This document shows positions 16,482-24,549 of a stretch of 47,504 nt of DNA, piece by piece. A program made the position numbers and the translations under genes. Within the stretch, counting starts at the first letter, position 1. Every line of letters begins with the position of its first letter. The stretch is from Deltaproteobacteria bacterium (lineage in GTDB: Bacteria > Desulfobacterota > Binatia > Binatales > Binataceae), in the NCBI GenBank assembly GCA_021827495.1, contig JAKAVN010000008.1, positions 1 to 47,504 of the forward strand, given 5' to 3'. Under the pieces are notes generated by a model that saw only the letters and a program-made list of their open reading frames with translations, searched no databases and was not told the origin of the DNA.

Positions 16482-16949
16482 ATGCGCAAGCTGATACTTT
16501 TCCTGGCGACCGGGTTCTACAGCGGCTACGTACCGCGCGCCCCAGGCACCGCCGGATCGGTGGTGGGGTTGGTGATGGCCTGGGGCGTCACGGTGCCGCT
16601 GGCGCGCCGCTCGCCGCTCGCCGCATTGGCGCTGATCGCGGCGCTGTTCGCCGCGGGATGCGGGCTTGCGGGGCGGGCCGAGAAGTTGCTTCACGAACAC
16701 GACAGCTCGCACATCGTGATTGATGAGATCGTCGGGATGGCGCTAACGACGTATCTCTGCCCCACCGGTTGGATCGCCCTTGGCGCGGGCTTCGCGTTGT
16801 TTCGCCTGTTTGACATCCTGAAGCCCGAGCCCGCCGGCCTTATCGACCGCCGGATGCGAGGCGGCGTGGCGGTGATGCTTGACGATGTGGCGGCGGCCAT
16901 ATATGCGAACCTCGTGCTGCACGCGCTCGCCCTGGCAGGCGCGCTTTAG
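16482..16949 (+). CDS. pgpA: Phosphatidylglycerophosphatase A
   Basis: A membrane enzyme of about 155 residues that dephosphorylates phosphatidylglycerol phosphate in phosphatidylglycerol/cardiolipin synthesis. Family signatures are FYSGYVPRAPGTAGSVVG near the N-terminus, HIVIDEIVGM with its acidic metal ligands, LFRLFDILKPEPAGLIDR and GGVAVMLDDVAAAIYANL. Hydrophobic helices alternate with these motifs, as in other PgpA proteins. The ATG at 16482 is preferred over a GTG two codons upstream. The CinA gene starts 55 bp downstream, a pgpA-cinA arrangement seen in many bacteria. Confidence 0.93.
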   Translation: MRKLILFLATGFYSGYVPRAPGTAGSVVGLVMAWGVTVPLARRSPLAALALIAALFAAGCGLAGRAEKLLHEHDSSHIVIDEIVGMALTTYLCPTGWIALGAGFALFRLFDILKPEPAGLIDRRMRGGVAVMLDDVAAAIYANLVLHALALAGAL

Positions 16950-17004
16950 CGCGGCGCGCGGCGCATTTTCAGCGGCCCGCCACGCGCGGGCAAGGGAGCC
17001 AGCG

Positions 17005-18291
17005 ATGATTCAGAAGGCGGTCATTCTTTCCACCGGCGACGAGCTCACCAGCGGCCGGGTGGTCGACACCAATTCCAACTACCTTGCCGACAAGCTGGCC
17101 GAAATCGGCCTCGACCTCGCGGCCGTGCTGACCGTGGGCGACGTCCCCGAGCGGCTGGAATGGGCATGGAAGACCGCGATGGCGATGGCGGACGTGGTCA
17201 TCTCGACCGGCGGGATCGGGCCCACCGCCGACGACCTGACCAACGAGACCGTGGCACGCATCACCGGCAGAAAGCTCGTGCGCGACCAGGAAAGCGTCGA
17301 CCATATGAAACGCATCTTCGCGTCGATCAACCGCGTGATGCCCGAGAACAATCTCAAGCAGGCCGACTTACCCGAAACCTCAGAGGTGATTCGCAACCCG
17401 CTCGGCACCGCGCCGGGCTTCCGCATGGCGGTGCCGCAGGCCGCCGGCCACACCTGCCATCTGATCGTGCTGCCCGGTGTGCCGCGCGAGATGAAACCGA
17501 TGATGGAGAACAGCGTCATTCCATGGCTCAGAAAGAACCGCGGCAGCGACACGATTTACGCCGCGCGCGTGTTCCAGACCTTCGGCATCAGCGAATCGGG
17601 ACTCGATGAGGCCGTCGCCGGACTGATCAAGCCCGAAGAGGCGCGCGTCGCCTTTCGCGCGAGCTTCCCGCAGATTTCGCTGCGCGTGGCGGTCGAGGGA
17701 AAGCCGGGCGAGGCCGAGCGCAGGCTCGCGGAGCTGTCCGAGCGCGTACGCGGGCGAATCGCGAACTTCATCTACGCCGAGGGCGACGCCTCGATGGAGG
17801 AAGTGGTCGCCAAACTGCTCACTGAGCGCGGCTTCAAGCTGGCGCTGGCCGAGTCCTGCACCGGCGGCCTCATCGGCCATCGTCTGACCAACGTCCCCGG
17901 CAGTTCTAACTTCTTCAAGGGCGACTTCGTGGCCTACTCCAACGACCTCAAGACCGGCCTGCTCGGCGTGCGCGAGGAGACGCTCAAGCGGCATGGCGCG
18001 GTGAGCGAGCAATGCGTGCTCGAGATGGCGGCCGGGGCGCGCGCGCGGGCCGGCGCCGACCTCGCGATCGCGACCTCGGGCGTCGCCGGACCCGGCGGCG
18101 GCACACCCGAGCATCCGGTGGGCACGGTGTGTATCGCGCTGGTCGGCGACGGGACGCAGGCCTCACGCCGCTACCAGCTGCGCGGCACGCGCGACTGGAT
18201 AAAGATTCTCACCGCGCAGGTCGCGCTCGACTGGCTGCGCCGCTACGCGCTGGGACTGCCGATCGGCGAATCGGCGCTGTTCCGCCGCTAG
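17005..18291 (+). CDS. cinA: CinA-family protein (competence/damage-inducible, NMN deamidase domain)
   Basis: A two-domain protein of 428 residues. The N-terminal half is the MoCF/COG1058 domain (AVILSTGDELTSGRVVDTNS, VVISTGGIGPTADDLTNETV, LIVLPGVPREMKPMMENSVI), linked to ADP-ribose pyrophosphatase activity. The C-terminal half is the PncC-type nicotinamide-mononucleotide amidase (LALAESCTGGLIGHRLTNVP, FVAYSNDLKTGLLGV, SGVAGPGGGTPEHPVGTV). Together they recycle pyridine nucleotides. I start it at the ATG at 17005, preceded by AAGGGAG; the frame is open further upstream, but that part overlaps pgpA and lacks homology. All key motifs are intact. Confidence 0.95.
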   Translation: MIQKAVILSTGDELTSGRVVDTNSNYLADKLAEIGLDLAAVLTVGDVPERLEWAWKTAMAMADVVISTGGIGPTADDLTNETVARITGRKLVRDQESVDHMKRIFASINRVMPENNLKQADLPETSEVIRNPLGTAPGFRMAVPQAAGHTCHLIVLPGVPREMKPMMENSVIPWLRKNRGSDTIYAARVFQTFGISESGLDEAVAGLIKPEEARVAFRASFPQISLRVAVEGKPGEAERRLAELSERVRGRIANFIYAEGDASMEEVVAKLLTERGFKLALAESCTGGLIGHRLTNVPGSSNFFKGDFVAYSNDLKTGLLGVREETLKRHGAVSEQCVLEMAAGARARAGADLAIATSGVAGPGGGTPEHPVGTVCIALVGDGTQASRRYQLRGTRDWIKILTAQVALDWLRRYALGLPIGESALFRR

Positions 18292-18354
18292 GCGACCGAC
18301 GCGGGTACGTGCGGAACGTACTTAGATAGATCAGCGGGACTAAGTGAGTAAATT

Positions 18355-18408
18355 GTTATATAGGGAACATTATATTAGTTATATAGGCGATATTAGTTAT
18401 GTAGGCGA
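18355..18408 (+). repeat. AT-rich 18-bp tandem repeat upstream of the Crp/Fnr gene
   Basis: TATTAGTTATATAGGCGA (18373-18390) is repeated once with a single change (18391-18408). A partial third copy, GTTATATAGGGA, lies 23 bp upstream at 18355. The AT content contrasts sharply with the flanking DNA. Position and phasing suggest a multi-site operator or the promoter of the regulator that follows. Confidence 0.6.
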
Positions 18409-18481
18409 GGGACATTATCGTGTTAGGAGACGAACTTGCGATCCGCTACGCAACAAGCTAGCGTCAGGCCGGATCGGTGAG

Positions 18482-18497
18482 AAGCTATTAATAGCTT
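18482..18497. promoter_or_regulatory. Perfect 16-bp palindrome abutting the GTG of the Crp/Fnr gene
   Basis: AAGCTATTAATAGCTT is its own complement and ends one base before the presumed GTG start at 18498. It occupies the place of a ribosome-binding site. It may be an operator for the dimeric regulator itself (autoregulation) or an RNA hairpin controlling translation. Confidence 0.55.
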
Positions 18498-19256
18498 GTG
18501 ATTTTGAATGCCTCAGTAAAAGGCGCCGGGCATAAAAACATTCTAAAGACATTAAAAGGACTCAAGGATTTCACCTGGCTGCGGGCGCCGCAAATCAAGA
18601 GACTTGACGACGCGCTGATTGTTACCAAAGTCGAACGGCGCGGGACGATCGTCGATGATCGCATGGCGGCTGAATCCCTCTACGTGTTGTTGTCGGGAGT
18701 TGCACGCGTTACCTGCCGGAACCGCAAGGGTGAACGCCCGCTGGTGAACATACTTGCACCGGGAATCATTCCGGTCTTTCCGCCACCGGTAGCGGGGGTT
18801 GCCTACGCCTTGCGGTGCGAAGCGATCAGCGATTGCCAGATTGGGACCATCGAAGTGAACAGGTTCACGGACATTTGTCTCGGGGTCAAGTGGCCCGACT
18901 TCAGGCGGTTGGCGCTAAGTTGTGTCGGGCGCTGGGATTTGATCGAACTGAGATGCGCCAATTTGATGAGTTACAGCCTTATGGAACGGCTAGCTATAAC
19001 GCTGATGGAGATGGCTGAGACCTTCGGCGCCAGAGATTCCCAGGGGACTCGACTGACGATCTCGCTCCGGCATCGTGACCTCGCGGAATTGCTAGGGGCC
19101 TCGCGGTCACGGGTGACGGAATTCATGAAGGAATTCTCGCGCCTGGGCATGATTGAAGGAACGGCCAAGGGGCTAATAGTAAAGACCGAACGGTTGGAGA
19201 AATTTCTTTCGCGGCCAGCTCGTGCCGTGTCACTCCCGACGCAGTCCAGTCCGTAA
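18498..19256 (+). CDS. Crp/Fnr-family transcriptional regulator
   Basis: A 252-residue regulator. Residues about 20-130 form a cyclic-nucleotide-binding-type beta roll: RLDDALIVTKVERRGTIVDD, then SLYVLLSGVARVTCRNRKGE, then LVNILAPGIIPVFPPP. A dimerisation helix follows. The C-terminal winged HTH is clear (SLRHRDLAELLGASRSRVTE, then FMKEFSRLGMIEGTAKGLIV). The N-terminal Cys cluster of FNR is missing, and I see no typical cAMP-contact RxS pattern, so the ligand is unknown. Codon use is more AT-rich than the neighbours, suggesting acquisition by transfer. The GTG start has no Shine-Dalgarno and touches a perfect palindrome; 18-bp repeats lie about 90-125 bp upstream. It is isolated from neighbours by gaps on both sides. 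Confidence 0.85.
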   Translation: MILNASVKGAGHKNILKTLKGLKDFTWLRAPQIKRLDDALIVTKVERRGTIVDDRMAAESLYVLLSGVARVTCRNRKGERPLVNILAPGIIPVFPPPVAGVAYALRCEAISDCQIGTIEVNRFTDICLGVKWPDFRRLALSCVGRWDLIELRCANLMSYSLMERLAITLMEMAETFGARDSQGTRLTISLRHRDLAELLGASRSRVTEFMKEFSRLGMIEGTAKGLIVKTERLEKFLSRPARAVSLPTQSSP

Positions 19257-19289
19257 ATATCCGGCCGGCTCGCTGCTTGTAGACGCCGC

Positions 19290-19451
19290 CTTCAACACGC
19301 GCAACGGCGCAGCGATCGCGCGGGCCTTGTCGGCGCAAAGGGCCTTGTCGGCGCAAAGATTGATCACGCAGTTCGCGATGATCGCGTCGACCGCGGCGTC
19401 GGGCAGCGGGATGTTTTCGATCTCGTCCTTTAAGAACGGGCACTCGGCCGG
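19290..19451 (-). pseudogene. Remnant of an arsenite methyltransferase (ArsM-like) gene
   Basis: A short minus-strand frame reads FLKDEIENIPLPDAAVDAII, then ANCVINLCADK, ending in PLRVLK. This is the motif block of SAM-dependent arsenite methyltransferases (ExExIPLPDxSVDVxISNCVINLxxDK...FRVLKPGG). Only about 50 of the usual 270-350 residues remain; the frame leaves homology after RVLK and has no SAM-binding motif I. An in-frame 18-bp duplication (19322-19357) doubled CADKAL/CADKAR. This is a dead fragment. Confidence 0.72.
19322..19357. repeat. 18-bp tandem duplication inside the arsM remnant
   Basis: GGGCCTTGTCGGCGCAAA occurs twice without a gap (19322-19339 and 19340-19357), identical in all 18 positions. 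It adds six codons in frame to the remnant, so it looks like a recent replication-slippage event. Confidence 0.8.
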
Positions 19452-19485
19452 CGCCGCGGCGGCGGCTGCCGGTGTCGCGGCCTGA

Positions 19486-19554
19486 GGCCGTCCGCCCGGC
19501 GCCGAGCGGACGGCCAACTTGATTATGCTTCCGGCCGCCACCTATAGTGGCGGC
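19486..19554. promoter_or_regulatory. Two perfect hairpins between the arsM remnant and nuoI
   Basis: The first is GGCCGTCCGC (19486-19495) with its exact complement at 19506-19515 and a 10-nt loop. The second is GCCGCCAC (19534-19541) with its complement at 19547-19554 around CTATA. Neither has a T-run, so termination is possible but not shown. Confidence 0.45.
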
Positions 19555-19613
19555 TTAAGGCCGTGATTGCCCGCCGAGCGATCACGCCGCCGCGGAGTTG
19601 ACGCCGGTCCATC

Positions 19614-20321
19614 ATGCAACGACGCGAACAGATGACGCTGTGGGAACGCCTGTACCTGGGCGAAGTGTTGCGCGGGCTGGCCACCGTCAACGCCCACTTC
19701 GTGCGCAACCTGGCCTTGCATATCGCCCACGCGATCGGCTTTGCGAAGGCGCGCAAGGCGATGACCACCGTGCAGTACCCCGACGAGCGCAAGCCCTACG
19801 CGGAGGGTTACCGCGGGAGCCATCGCCTGACCCTGCGCCCCGACAGCTCCGTGCGATGCACGGCGTGTTTCCTGTGCGCCACCGCCTGCCCTGCCCAGTG
19901 CATCTATATCGAGGCTGGCGCGCATCCCGACCCCGCGGTCGAGAAGTTTCCGCTGCGTTACGAGATCGACACGCTGCAATGCATCTATTGCGGGCTGTGC
20001 GTCGAGGCCTGCCCGTGCGACGCAATCCGGATGGACACCTACGTCCATCCGCGCGTCTGGGGCTTCGATCGCAAAGACTTCATCGAAACCAAGCAGCAGC
20101 TAATGCATCGCTCGCGCGTGCTGGCCGCCGAGGGCCGCGAGGGCAACATGCGCGAGATGCTTCAATGGTACGACGAGCAGTCGCGCGCGGTGTACAACCC
20201 GCTGCGCCCCGAGCTCAAGACCTACACCGAACGCGACCAGCCGCCCGCATGGAAGGACGACGGCGCCGGCGCGGCGCCCGAAATTCCGGCCATCGACCGG
20301 CATCACCTCACCGGCAAATAA
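19614..20321 (+). CDS. nuoI: NADH-quinone oxidoreductase subunit I (NuoI)
   Basis: A 235-residue ferredoxin-like subunit that carries clusters N6a and N6b in the hydrophilic arm of complex I. Both 4Fe-4S motifs are intact: CTACFLCATACP (Cys82, 85, 88, 92) and CIYCGLCVEACP (Cys123, 126, 129, 133). The N-terminal MTLWERLYLGEVLRGL segment is the usual membrane-docking helix, so the ATG at 19632 may be the true start; neither ATG has a good ribosome-binding site. The C-terminus carries about 60 residues beyond the core, as in other long NuoI proteins. No other nuo gene is near. It is probably an orphan copy, able to serve complex I encoded elsewhere or another ferredoxin-linked complex. Confidence 0.9.
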   Translation: MQRREQMTLWERLYLGEVLRGLATVNAHFVRNLALHIAHAIGFAKARKAMTTVQYPDERKPYAEGYRGSHRLTLRPDSSVRCTACFLCATACPAQCIYIEAGAHPDPAVEKFPLRYEIDTLQCIYCGLCVEACPCDAIRMDTYVHPRVWGFDRKDFIETKQQLMHRSRVLAAEGREGNMREMLQWYDEQSRAVYNPLRPELKTYTERDQPPAWKDDGAGAAPEIPAIDRHHLTGK

Positions 20322-20591
20322 CCGCGAGGCTCGAGGCCTCGGGCGGGCCGTGCGCGCTATGGCGCCCGCGGTATCGGAGGGCCGTGACGAACGGCGGCCG
20401 CATGGAGTATAAGTAGCTTCCTGGGGTTGGCGATTGCGGCCGTGAATTCGTGCCGGAGCCTGAACCCGATTTGATCCCGCAATGAGCTTGATTGGCGAGG
20501 CCGGAATATAGCCTACTGTTAAGAGAACCGGTGCGACGGGCGTGTTGCCGCCGCATCGCGTTTTGAAGTGCTTTATTAGAGGTACGACGAA

Positions 20592-21905
20592 ATGACCCAG
20601 ATTGAAGCCGCGCGCAAAGGGACCGTCACCCCGCAGATGATCGAGGTCGCCGAGGACGAGGGCCTCACGCCCGAGGACGTCCGCGGACTCGTCGCCAGCG
20701 GCGAGGCGGTCATCCCACATAACGTCCATCACAACTTCCGCGCGATCGGAATCGGCAAGCGCCTGCGCACCAAGGTCAACGCCAATATCGGGGCCTCGAA
20801 CTTCCATCAGCTCCTCGGCGAAGAGATCGAGAAGCTTTACACCGCCGTGCGCTTCGGCGCGGATTCGGTGATGGACCTGTCGACCGGGACCGACCTCGAC
20901 AAGATCCGCGTCGAGCTGCTGTCGCGCTGCACGGTGATCCTGGGCACGGTGCCGATTTACCAGGTCGCCTCCGACCATTCGATCATGGAGCTGGAGCCGG
21001 AGTTCTTCCTCGAAGTGATCGAGCGCCAGGCGCGCCAGGGCGTCGACTACATGACGCTGCACTGCGGGGTGACGCGTGAGAGCGTCGCCTGCCTGCGGCG
21101 CCATCGGCGGATCGAGGGCATCGTGTCGCGCGGCGGCGCATTGCTGGCGGCCTGGATGGAGCGCACCGGGCGCGAGAACCCGCTCTATGAGCGCTTCGAC
21201 GAGGTCTGCGCGATCCTGCGCGAGCATGACGTGACCATCTCGCTCGGCGACGGGTTGCGCCCGGGCGCCACCGGCGACGCCACCGACCGCGGCCAGATCG
21301 CCGAGTTGCTGGTGCTGGGCGAACTGACCGAGCGGGCGCGCCGCGCCGGCGTGCAGGTGATGATCGAGGGGCCGGGCCATGTGCCGCTCGATCAGATCGA
21401 AGCCAACGTGCGGCTTGAAAAGCGCATCTGCGGCGGCGCGCCGTTCTACGTGCTCGGCCCGCTGACCTGCGACGTCGCTCCCGGCTACGACCACATCACC
21501 GGCGCCATCGGCGGCGCCATCGCCTCGGCGGCTGGTACCGACTTCCTATGCTACGTCACTCCGGCCGAGCATCTGCGCCTGCCCGACATCGACGACGTAC
21601 GCGAGGGCGTGATCGCGACGCGTATCGCGGCGCACTCGGGCGACCTCGTAAAGGGCGTGCGCGCGGCCAAGGTGTGGAACGACCAGATGTCGCGCTATCG
21701 CAAGGCGCTCAACTGGGAGGGGATGTACGCGATGGCGATGGACCCGGACAAGGCCCGCCGCTACAAGGAAGAGAGCGAGGCCTCGGGCTCCAACGTATGC
21801 AGTATGTGCGGCTCGTTGTGCTCGGTGAATGTCGACAATGCCGCGATCAAGTTCGCCGCCCGCCGCGCGCTCGGCGAGGCCGAAGCTCATGCCGCCGTTC
21901 ACTGA
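20592..21905 (+). CDS. thiC: Phosphomethylpyrimidine synthase (ThiC), short anaerobe/archaeal-type
   Basis: A radical-SAM-like enzyme converting aminoimidazole ribotide to hydroxymethylpyrimidine phosphate for thiamine. At 437 residues it belongs to the short ThiC class without the E. coli N-terminal domain. Recognisable are [71 protein letters not shown] and the C-terminal cluster motif CSMCGSLC (Cys403, 406, 410). The spacing is CX2CX3C rather than the CX2CX4C of E. coli. Paralogues of this class (BzaF) make 5-hydroxybenzimidazole for cobamides, and the sequence alone does not fully exclude that. No TPP riboswitch is visible upstream. The 3' end overlaps the peroxiredoxin gene by 17 nt, implying translational coupling. 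Confidence 0.9.
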   Translation: MTQIEAARKGTVTPQMIEVAEDEGLTPEDVRGLVASGEAVIPHNVHHNFRAIGIGKRLRTKVNANIGASNFHQLLGEEIEKLYTAVRFGADSVMDLSTGTDLDKIRVELLSRCTVILGTVPIYQVASDHSIMELEPEFFLEVIERQARQGVDYMTLHCGVTRESVACLRRHRRIEGIVSRGGALLAAWMERTGRENPLYERFDEVCAILREHDVTISLGDGLRPGATGDATDRGQIAELLVLGELTERARRAGVQVMIEGPGHVPLDQIEANVRLEKRICGGAPFYVLGPLTCDVAPGYDHITGAIGGAIASAAGTDFLCYVTPAEHLRLPDIDDVREGVIATRIAAHSGDLVKGVRAAKVWNDQMSRYRKALNWEGMYAMAMDPDKARRYKEESEASGSNVCSMCGSLCSVNVDNAAIKFAARRALGEAEAHAAVH

Positions 21906-22380
21906 CGGATTGCGCGCGGGCGACGACCTCGGCGCCGCGGCCCAGTTGGTGCTGCGCGACCAGTACGGCAACGAGCGCCGGCTGGCGGACTTCCGCGGCC
22001 ACAGCGTGGCGCTCTACTTCTACCCGGCCGACGAGACGCCCGGATGCACGGTCGAGGGCAAGGAGTTCCGCGACCTTGATGAGGCCTTCGCCGCGTTTAA
22101 GTGCACTGTCGCCGGCGTCAGCGTCGATTCGGTCGAGTCCCATCGCGCCTTCGCCGAAAAGCACGCCTTCCCCTTCCTCCTGCTCTCGGATTCCAAGGGC
22201 GAGCTGGCGCGCGCCTTCGGCGTGCTGCGGGGCACAGTCGCCGCGCGTTCGACCTTCGTGCTCAACGCCGACCAGCGCGTCGTGCGCGCCTTCCACGAGG
22301 TCACGCCGCGCGGCCACGCGCAGCGCGTGCTCGACTTCGTCCGCTCGATGCTCGAATCGCATCGGATGCTCGGCGGCTAA
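21889..22380 (+). CDS. bcp: Peroxiredoxin of the BCP/PrxQ family, 1-Cys type
   Basis: A 163-residue thiol peroxidase that reduces hydrogen peroxide and organic hydroperoxides. The peroxidatic cysteine is Cys53 in [20 protein letters not shown]. The resolving Cys normally five residues later (TPGCTxxxC) is replaced by Lys58, so an external thiol must resolve the sulfenic acid. [20 protein letters not shown] and [19 protein letters not shown] are standard family blocks. The ATG at 21889 lies inside the end of thiC and matches the family's N-terminus. Coupling to thiC, which has an oxygen-labile Fe-S cluster, makes a protective role plausible but unproven. Confidence 0.92.
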   Translation: MPPFTDGLRAGDDLGAAAQLVLRDQYGNERRLADFRGHSVALYFYPADETPGCTVEGKEFRDLDEAFAAFKCTVAGVSVDSVESHRAFAEKHAFPFLLLSDSKGELARAFGVLRGTVAARSTFVLNADQRVVRAFHEVTPRGHAQRVLDFVRSMLESHRMLGG

Positions 22381-22505
22381 AGCGCACACACCCGGGAGAG
22401 GGGGTATCGACATGGCCGAAATGATGGTTATTGTAGCTCTGGCATAATAGATGACTAATGGTGTAATCTAAGGGATAAATTCCGCAGCCAGACAGGTCCA
22501 AGGCT

Positions 22506-23735
22506 ATGGCTAAGACTTCAAAGAACATTCTCGACGAGGCGCGCGCACAGATTAAGTCGGTCGATATCGACGCGGCGCGCCGGATGCTGGAGCAGCCGGG
22601 CACGGTGCTGGTCGACGTCCGCGAGGGCGACGAATGGCGCCAGGGGCATATCCCGCAGGCGGTCGGCATCCCGCGCGGCTTCCTCGAACTGCGTATTGAG
22701 GAGAAGGTGCCCGACCATAAGGCGCCGATCATTCTACAGTGCGCCTCGGGCACGCGCTCGCTGCTGGCGGCGCGGGCGCTGCGCGAGCTGGGCTATGAGA
22801 ACCTCTACAACCTGACCGGCGGCTTCAACGCATGGAAAGACCGCGGCCTGCCGTGGACGGCGGACCGCCAGTTCAGCGCCGACGAGCTGACCCGCTACTC
22901 GCGCCATTTCGTGATTCCCGAGGTCGGCGAGAAGGGGCAGGCCAAGCTGCTCGACGCCAAGGTGCTGCTGCTCGGCGCGGGCGCGCTGGGCTCGTCCTCG
23001 GCGCTGTACCTGGCGGCGGCGGGCGTGGGCACGCTGGGACTGGTGGATTTCGACGTGGTCGATCTCTCGAACCTGCAGCGCCAGATAATCCATACGACCG
23101 ATCGGGTCGGGATGCTCAAGACCGAGTCGGCGCAGAAGTCGATTAACGCGCTCAACCCCGGCATCAAGGTCAACCGCCACGAGGTCCGGCTCAGCTCGGA
23201 CAACGTGATGGACATCATCAAGGACTACGACGTCATCGTTAACTGCGGTGACAATTTCCCGACGCGCTACCTGATCAACGATGCCTGCGCGTTCGCGCGC
23301 AAGCCGCTGGTCGACGGCGCGATCTTCCGCTTCGAGGGCAACGCGACCGTCTTCTACCCGGCCAAGGGCGGACCGTGCTACCGATGCCTGTACCCGGAGC
23401 CGGCGCCGCCGGACATGGCGCCCTCGTGCGCCGAGGCGGGCGTGCTGGGCGCGCTGCCCGGAATGATCGGCTCGATCGAAGCGCTCGAGGCGATCAAGCT
23501 AATCTTGGGCGCGGGCGAGCCGCTAATCGGCCGGATGGTCTATTTCGATACGCTGTCGAAGGACTACGTGCGAGTGCTCAAGATCAAGCGCGATCCCCAA
23601 TGCCCCGTCTGCAGCGACCATCCAACGCAGACCCGGCTCATCGACTACGAGGCCTTCTGCGGCCTGGCGGCCACGCCGAGCGCCGGCGCGGGGGCCAACG
23701 GTCACGCCGAAGCGGCTCCGGCCGCCGGGCGCTGA
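22506..23735 (+). CDS. moeB: Rhodanese-MoeB/ThiF fusion: sulfur-carrier adenylyltransferase
   Basis: A 409-residue E1-like enzyme that adenylates and helps sulfurate the C-terminus of a ubiquitin-fold sulfur carrier (MoaD, ThiS or a cysteine-synthesis carrier). Residues 1-120 form a rhodanese domain with active-site Cys79 in LQCASGTRS and VLVDVREGDEWRQGHI. Residues 125 to about 375 form the MoeB domain: RYSRHFVIPEVGEKGQ, nucleotide motif GAGALG (157-162), DFDVVDLSNLQRQI, PSCAEAGVLGALPGMIGS. A CX2C pair in CYRCLYPEP and another in CPVC bind zinc. The rhodanese is N-terminal, the reverse of human MOCS3. No carrier gene is adjacent; thiC lies two genes upstream. The ATG follows an AT-rich, promoter-like stretch (22420-22490), and a clear terminator follows the gene. 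Confidence 0.92.
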   Translation: MAKTSKNILDEARAQIKSVDIDAARRMLEQPGTVLVDVREGDEWRQGHIPQAVGIPRGFLELRIEEKVPDHKAPIILQCASGTRSLLAARALRELGYENLYNLTGGFNAWKDRGLPWTADRQFSADELTRYSRHFVIPEVGEKGQAKLLDAKVLLLGAGALGSSSALYLAAAGVGTLGLVDFDVVDLSNLQRQIIHTTDRVGMLKTESAQKSINALNPGIKVNRHEVRLSSDNVMDIIKDYDVIVNCGDNFPTRYLINDACAFARKPLVDGAIFRFEGNATVFYPAKGGPCYRCLYPEPAPPDMAPSCAEAGVLGALPGMIGSIEALEAIKLILGAGEPLIGRMVYFDTLSKDYVRVLKIKRDPQCPVCSDHPTQTRLIDYEAFCGLAATPSAGAGANGHAEAAPAAGR

Positions 23736-23777
23736 GCCTCATCGCTCTCGTTTCCCTGCCGCACTTCAGGTTAAATA

Positions 23778-23816
23778 TTGGCGGGTGCCGTCTCTCCGGC
23801 GCCCGCCAAACGTTTT
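23778..23816 (+). terminator. Rho-independent terminator after the moeB-like gene
   Basis: TTGGCGGGTGCCG (23778-23790) pairs with 23797-23809 over 13 bp with one G-U pair. The loop is 6 nt, followed by ACGTTTTA. It lies 42 bp after the stop codon and 23 bp before the next start. Confidence 0.8.
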
Positions 23817-23838
23817 AGCGGAGCGCAGGCGGGGAAGT

Positions 23839-24549
23839 ATGGCACTGGGGCCGTTCTACGTGGCGGAAAAGCTCAAACAGTCCGGCGGCGTGCGCGGCGT
23901 CGCGCTCCTGATGCGGCATGGCGAGACGCCCTGGAACCGCCAGGGCCGCGTGATGGGCCGCAACCCGGTCGAGCTCGACAGCCACGGCCGCGCGCAGGTC
24001 GCGGGGCTGATCGATTTCGTGCGCACGCTCAAGCCCCGCCTCATCGTGACCAGCCCGCTGGTGCGCGCGCGCCAGTCGGCCGAGATAATCGCGGCCGGCA
24101 TCGGCGGTGTGCCAATCCGCGAGGAGCAGCAAATCGCGGAGGTGCGGTACGGACGCTGGGAGGGGATGACCTACGAGGATCTGATCGTCGACCAGGATTA
24201 CCTGCGCTATCGCGAGGAGCCGATCCTGAGCTCGACACCCGGCGGCGAGAGTATCAGCGAGGTCCAGGCGCGTGGCGTCGAGGCGGTGATGCGCACGCTC
24301 GGCGAAAGCGACGGGCAGCGCGTGCTGTTCGTCTCCCACGGCGACATCATCCGCACCGTGCTGTGCCATTTCATGGCGCTGGAGTTGCGCCACTTCCGCC
24401 GCATCCGGGTCGACAACGCGGCGCTCTCGGCGGTCCAGGTCGCGGGCGACTTCGCCGAGGTCAAGTTCCTCAACGTCATCCCGGACATCGGACGGACCTT
24501 CATCGCGCCGTTTCCGGTAAAGCCGAAGGCAAAGTCGAACGACGAGTAG
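23839..24549 (+). CDS. Histidine phosphatase (phosphoglycerate-mutase superfamily)
   Basis: A 236-residue cytoplasmic phosphatase or mutase. The phospho-accepting histidine is in LLMRHGETPWN (His27). Supporting residues are the second Arg in SPLVRARQSAEII, the Glu in EVRYGRWEGMTYEDL and the second catalytic His in FVSHGDIIRTVLCHF. The TPGGES segment is typical of CobC/GpmB-like enzymes. The substrate cannot be told; cobalamin or 3-phosphoglycerate roles are not supported by neighbours. The ATG at 23839 has GGGGAAG just upstream. The start sits directly after the preceding gene's terminator, so it has its own promoter or depends on read-through. Confidence 0.88.
   Translation: MALGPFYVAEKLKQSGGVRGVALLMRHGETPWNRQGRVMGRNPVELDSHGRAQVAGLIDFVRTLKPRLIVTSPLVRARQSAEIIAAGIGGVPIREEQQIAEVRYGRWEGMTYEDLIVDQDYLRYREEPILSSTPGGESISEVQARGVEAVMRTLGESDGQRVLFVSHGDIIRTVLCHFMALELRHFRRIRVDNAALSAVQVAGDFAEVKFLNVIPDIGRTFIAPFPVKPKAKSNDE

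Noticed and set aside
18373-18408. Possible CRISPR repeats
   Set aside because: The two copies are directly adjacent with no spacers, and no cas gene is in the window.
18344-18535. 63-codon frame upstream of the Crp/Fnr gene
   Set aside because: It runs through the 18-bp repeats and the perfect palindrome and overlaps the regulator's start, so the DNA is better explained as regulatory.
20322-20591. TPP riboswitch expected upstream of thiC
   Set aside because: I looked for the CTGAGA and ACCTGATC...GGATAATACC-type core blocks and did not find them.
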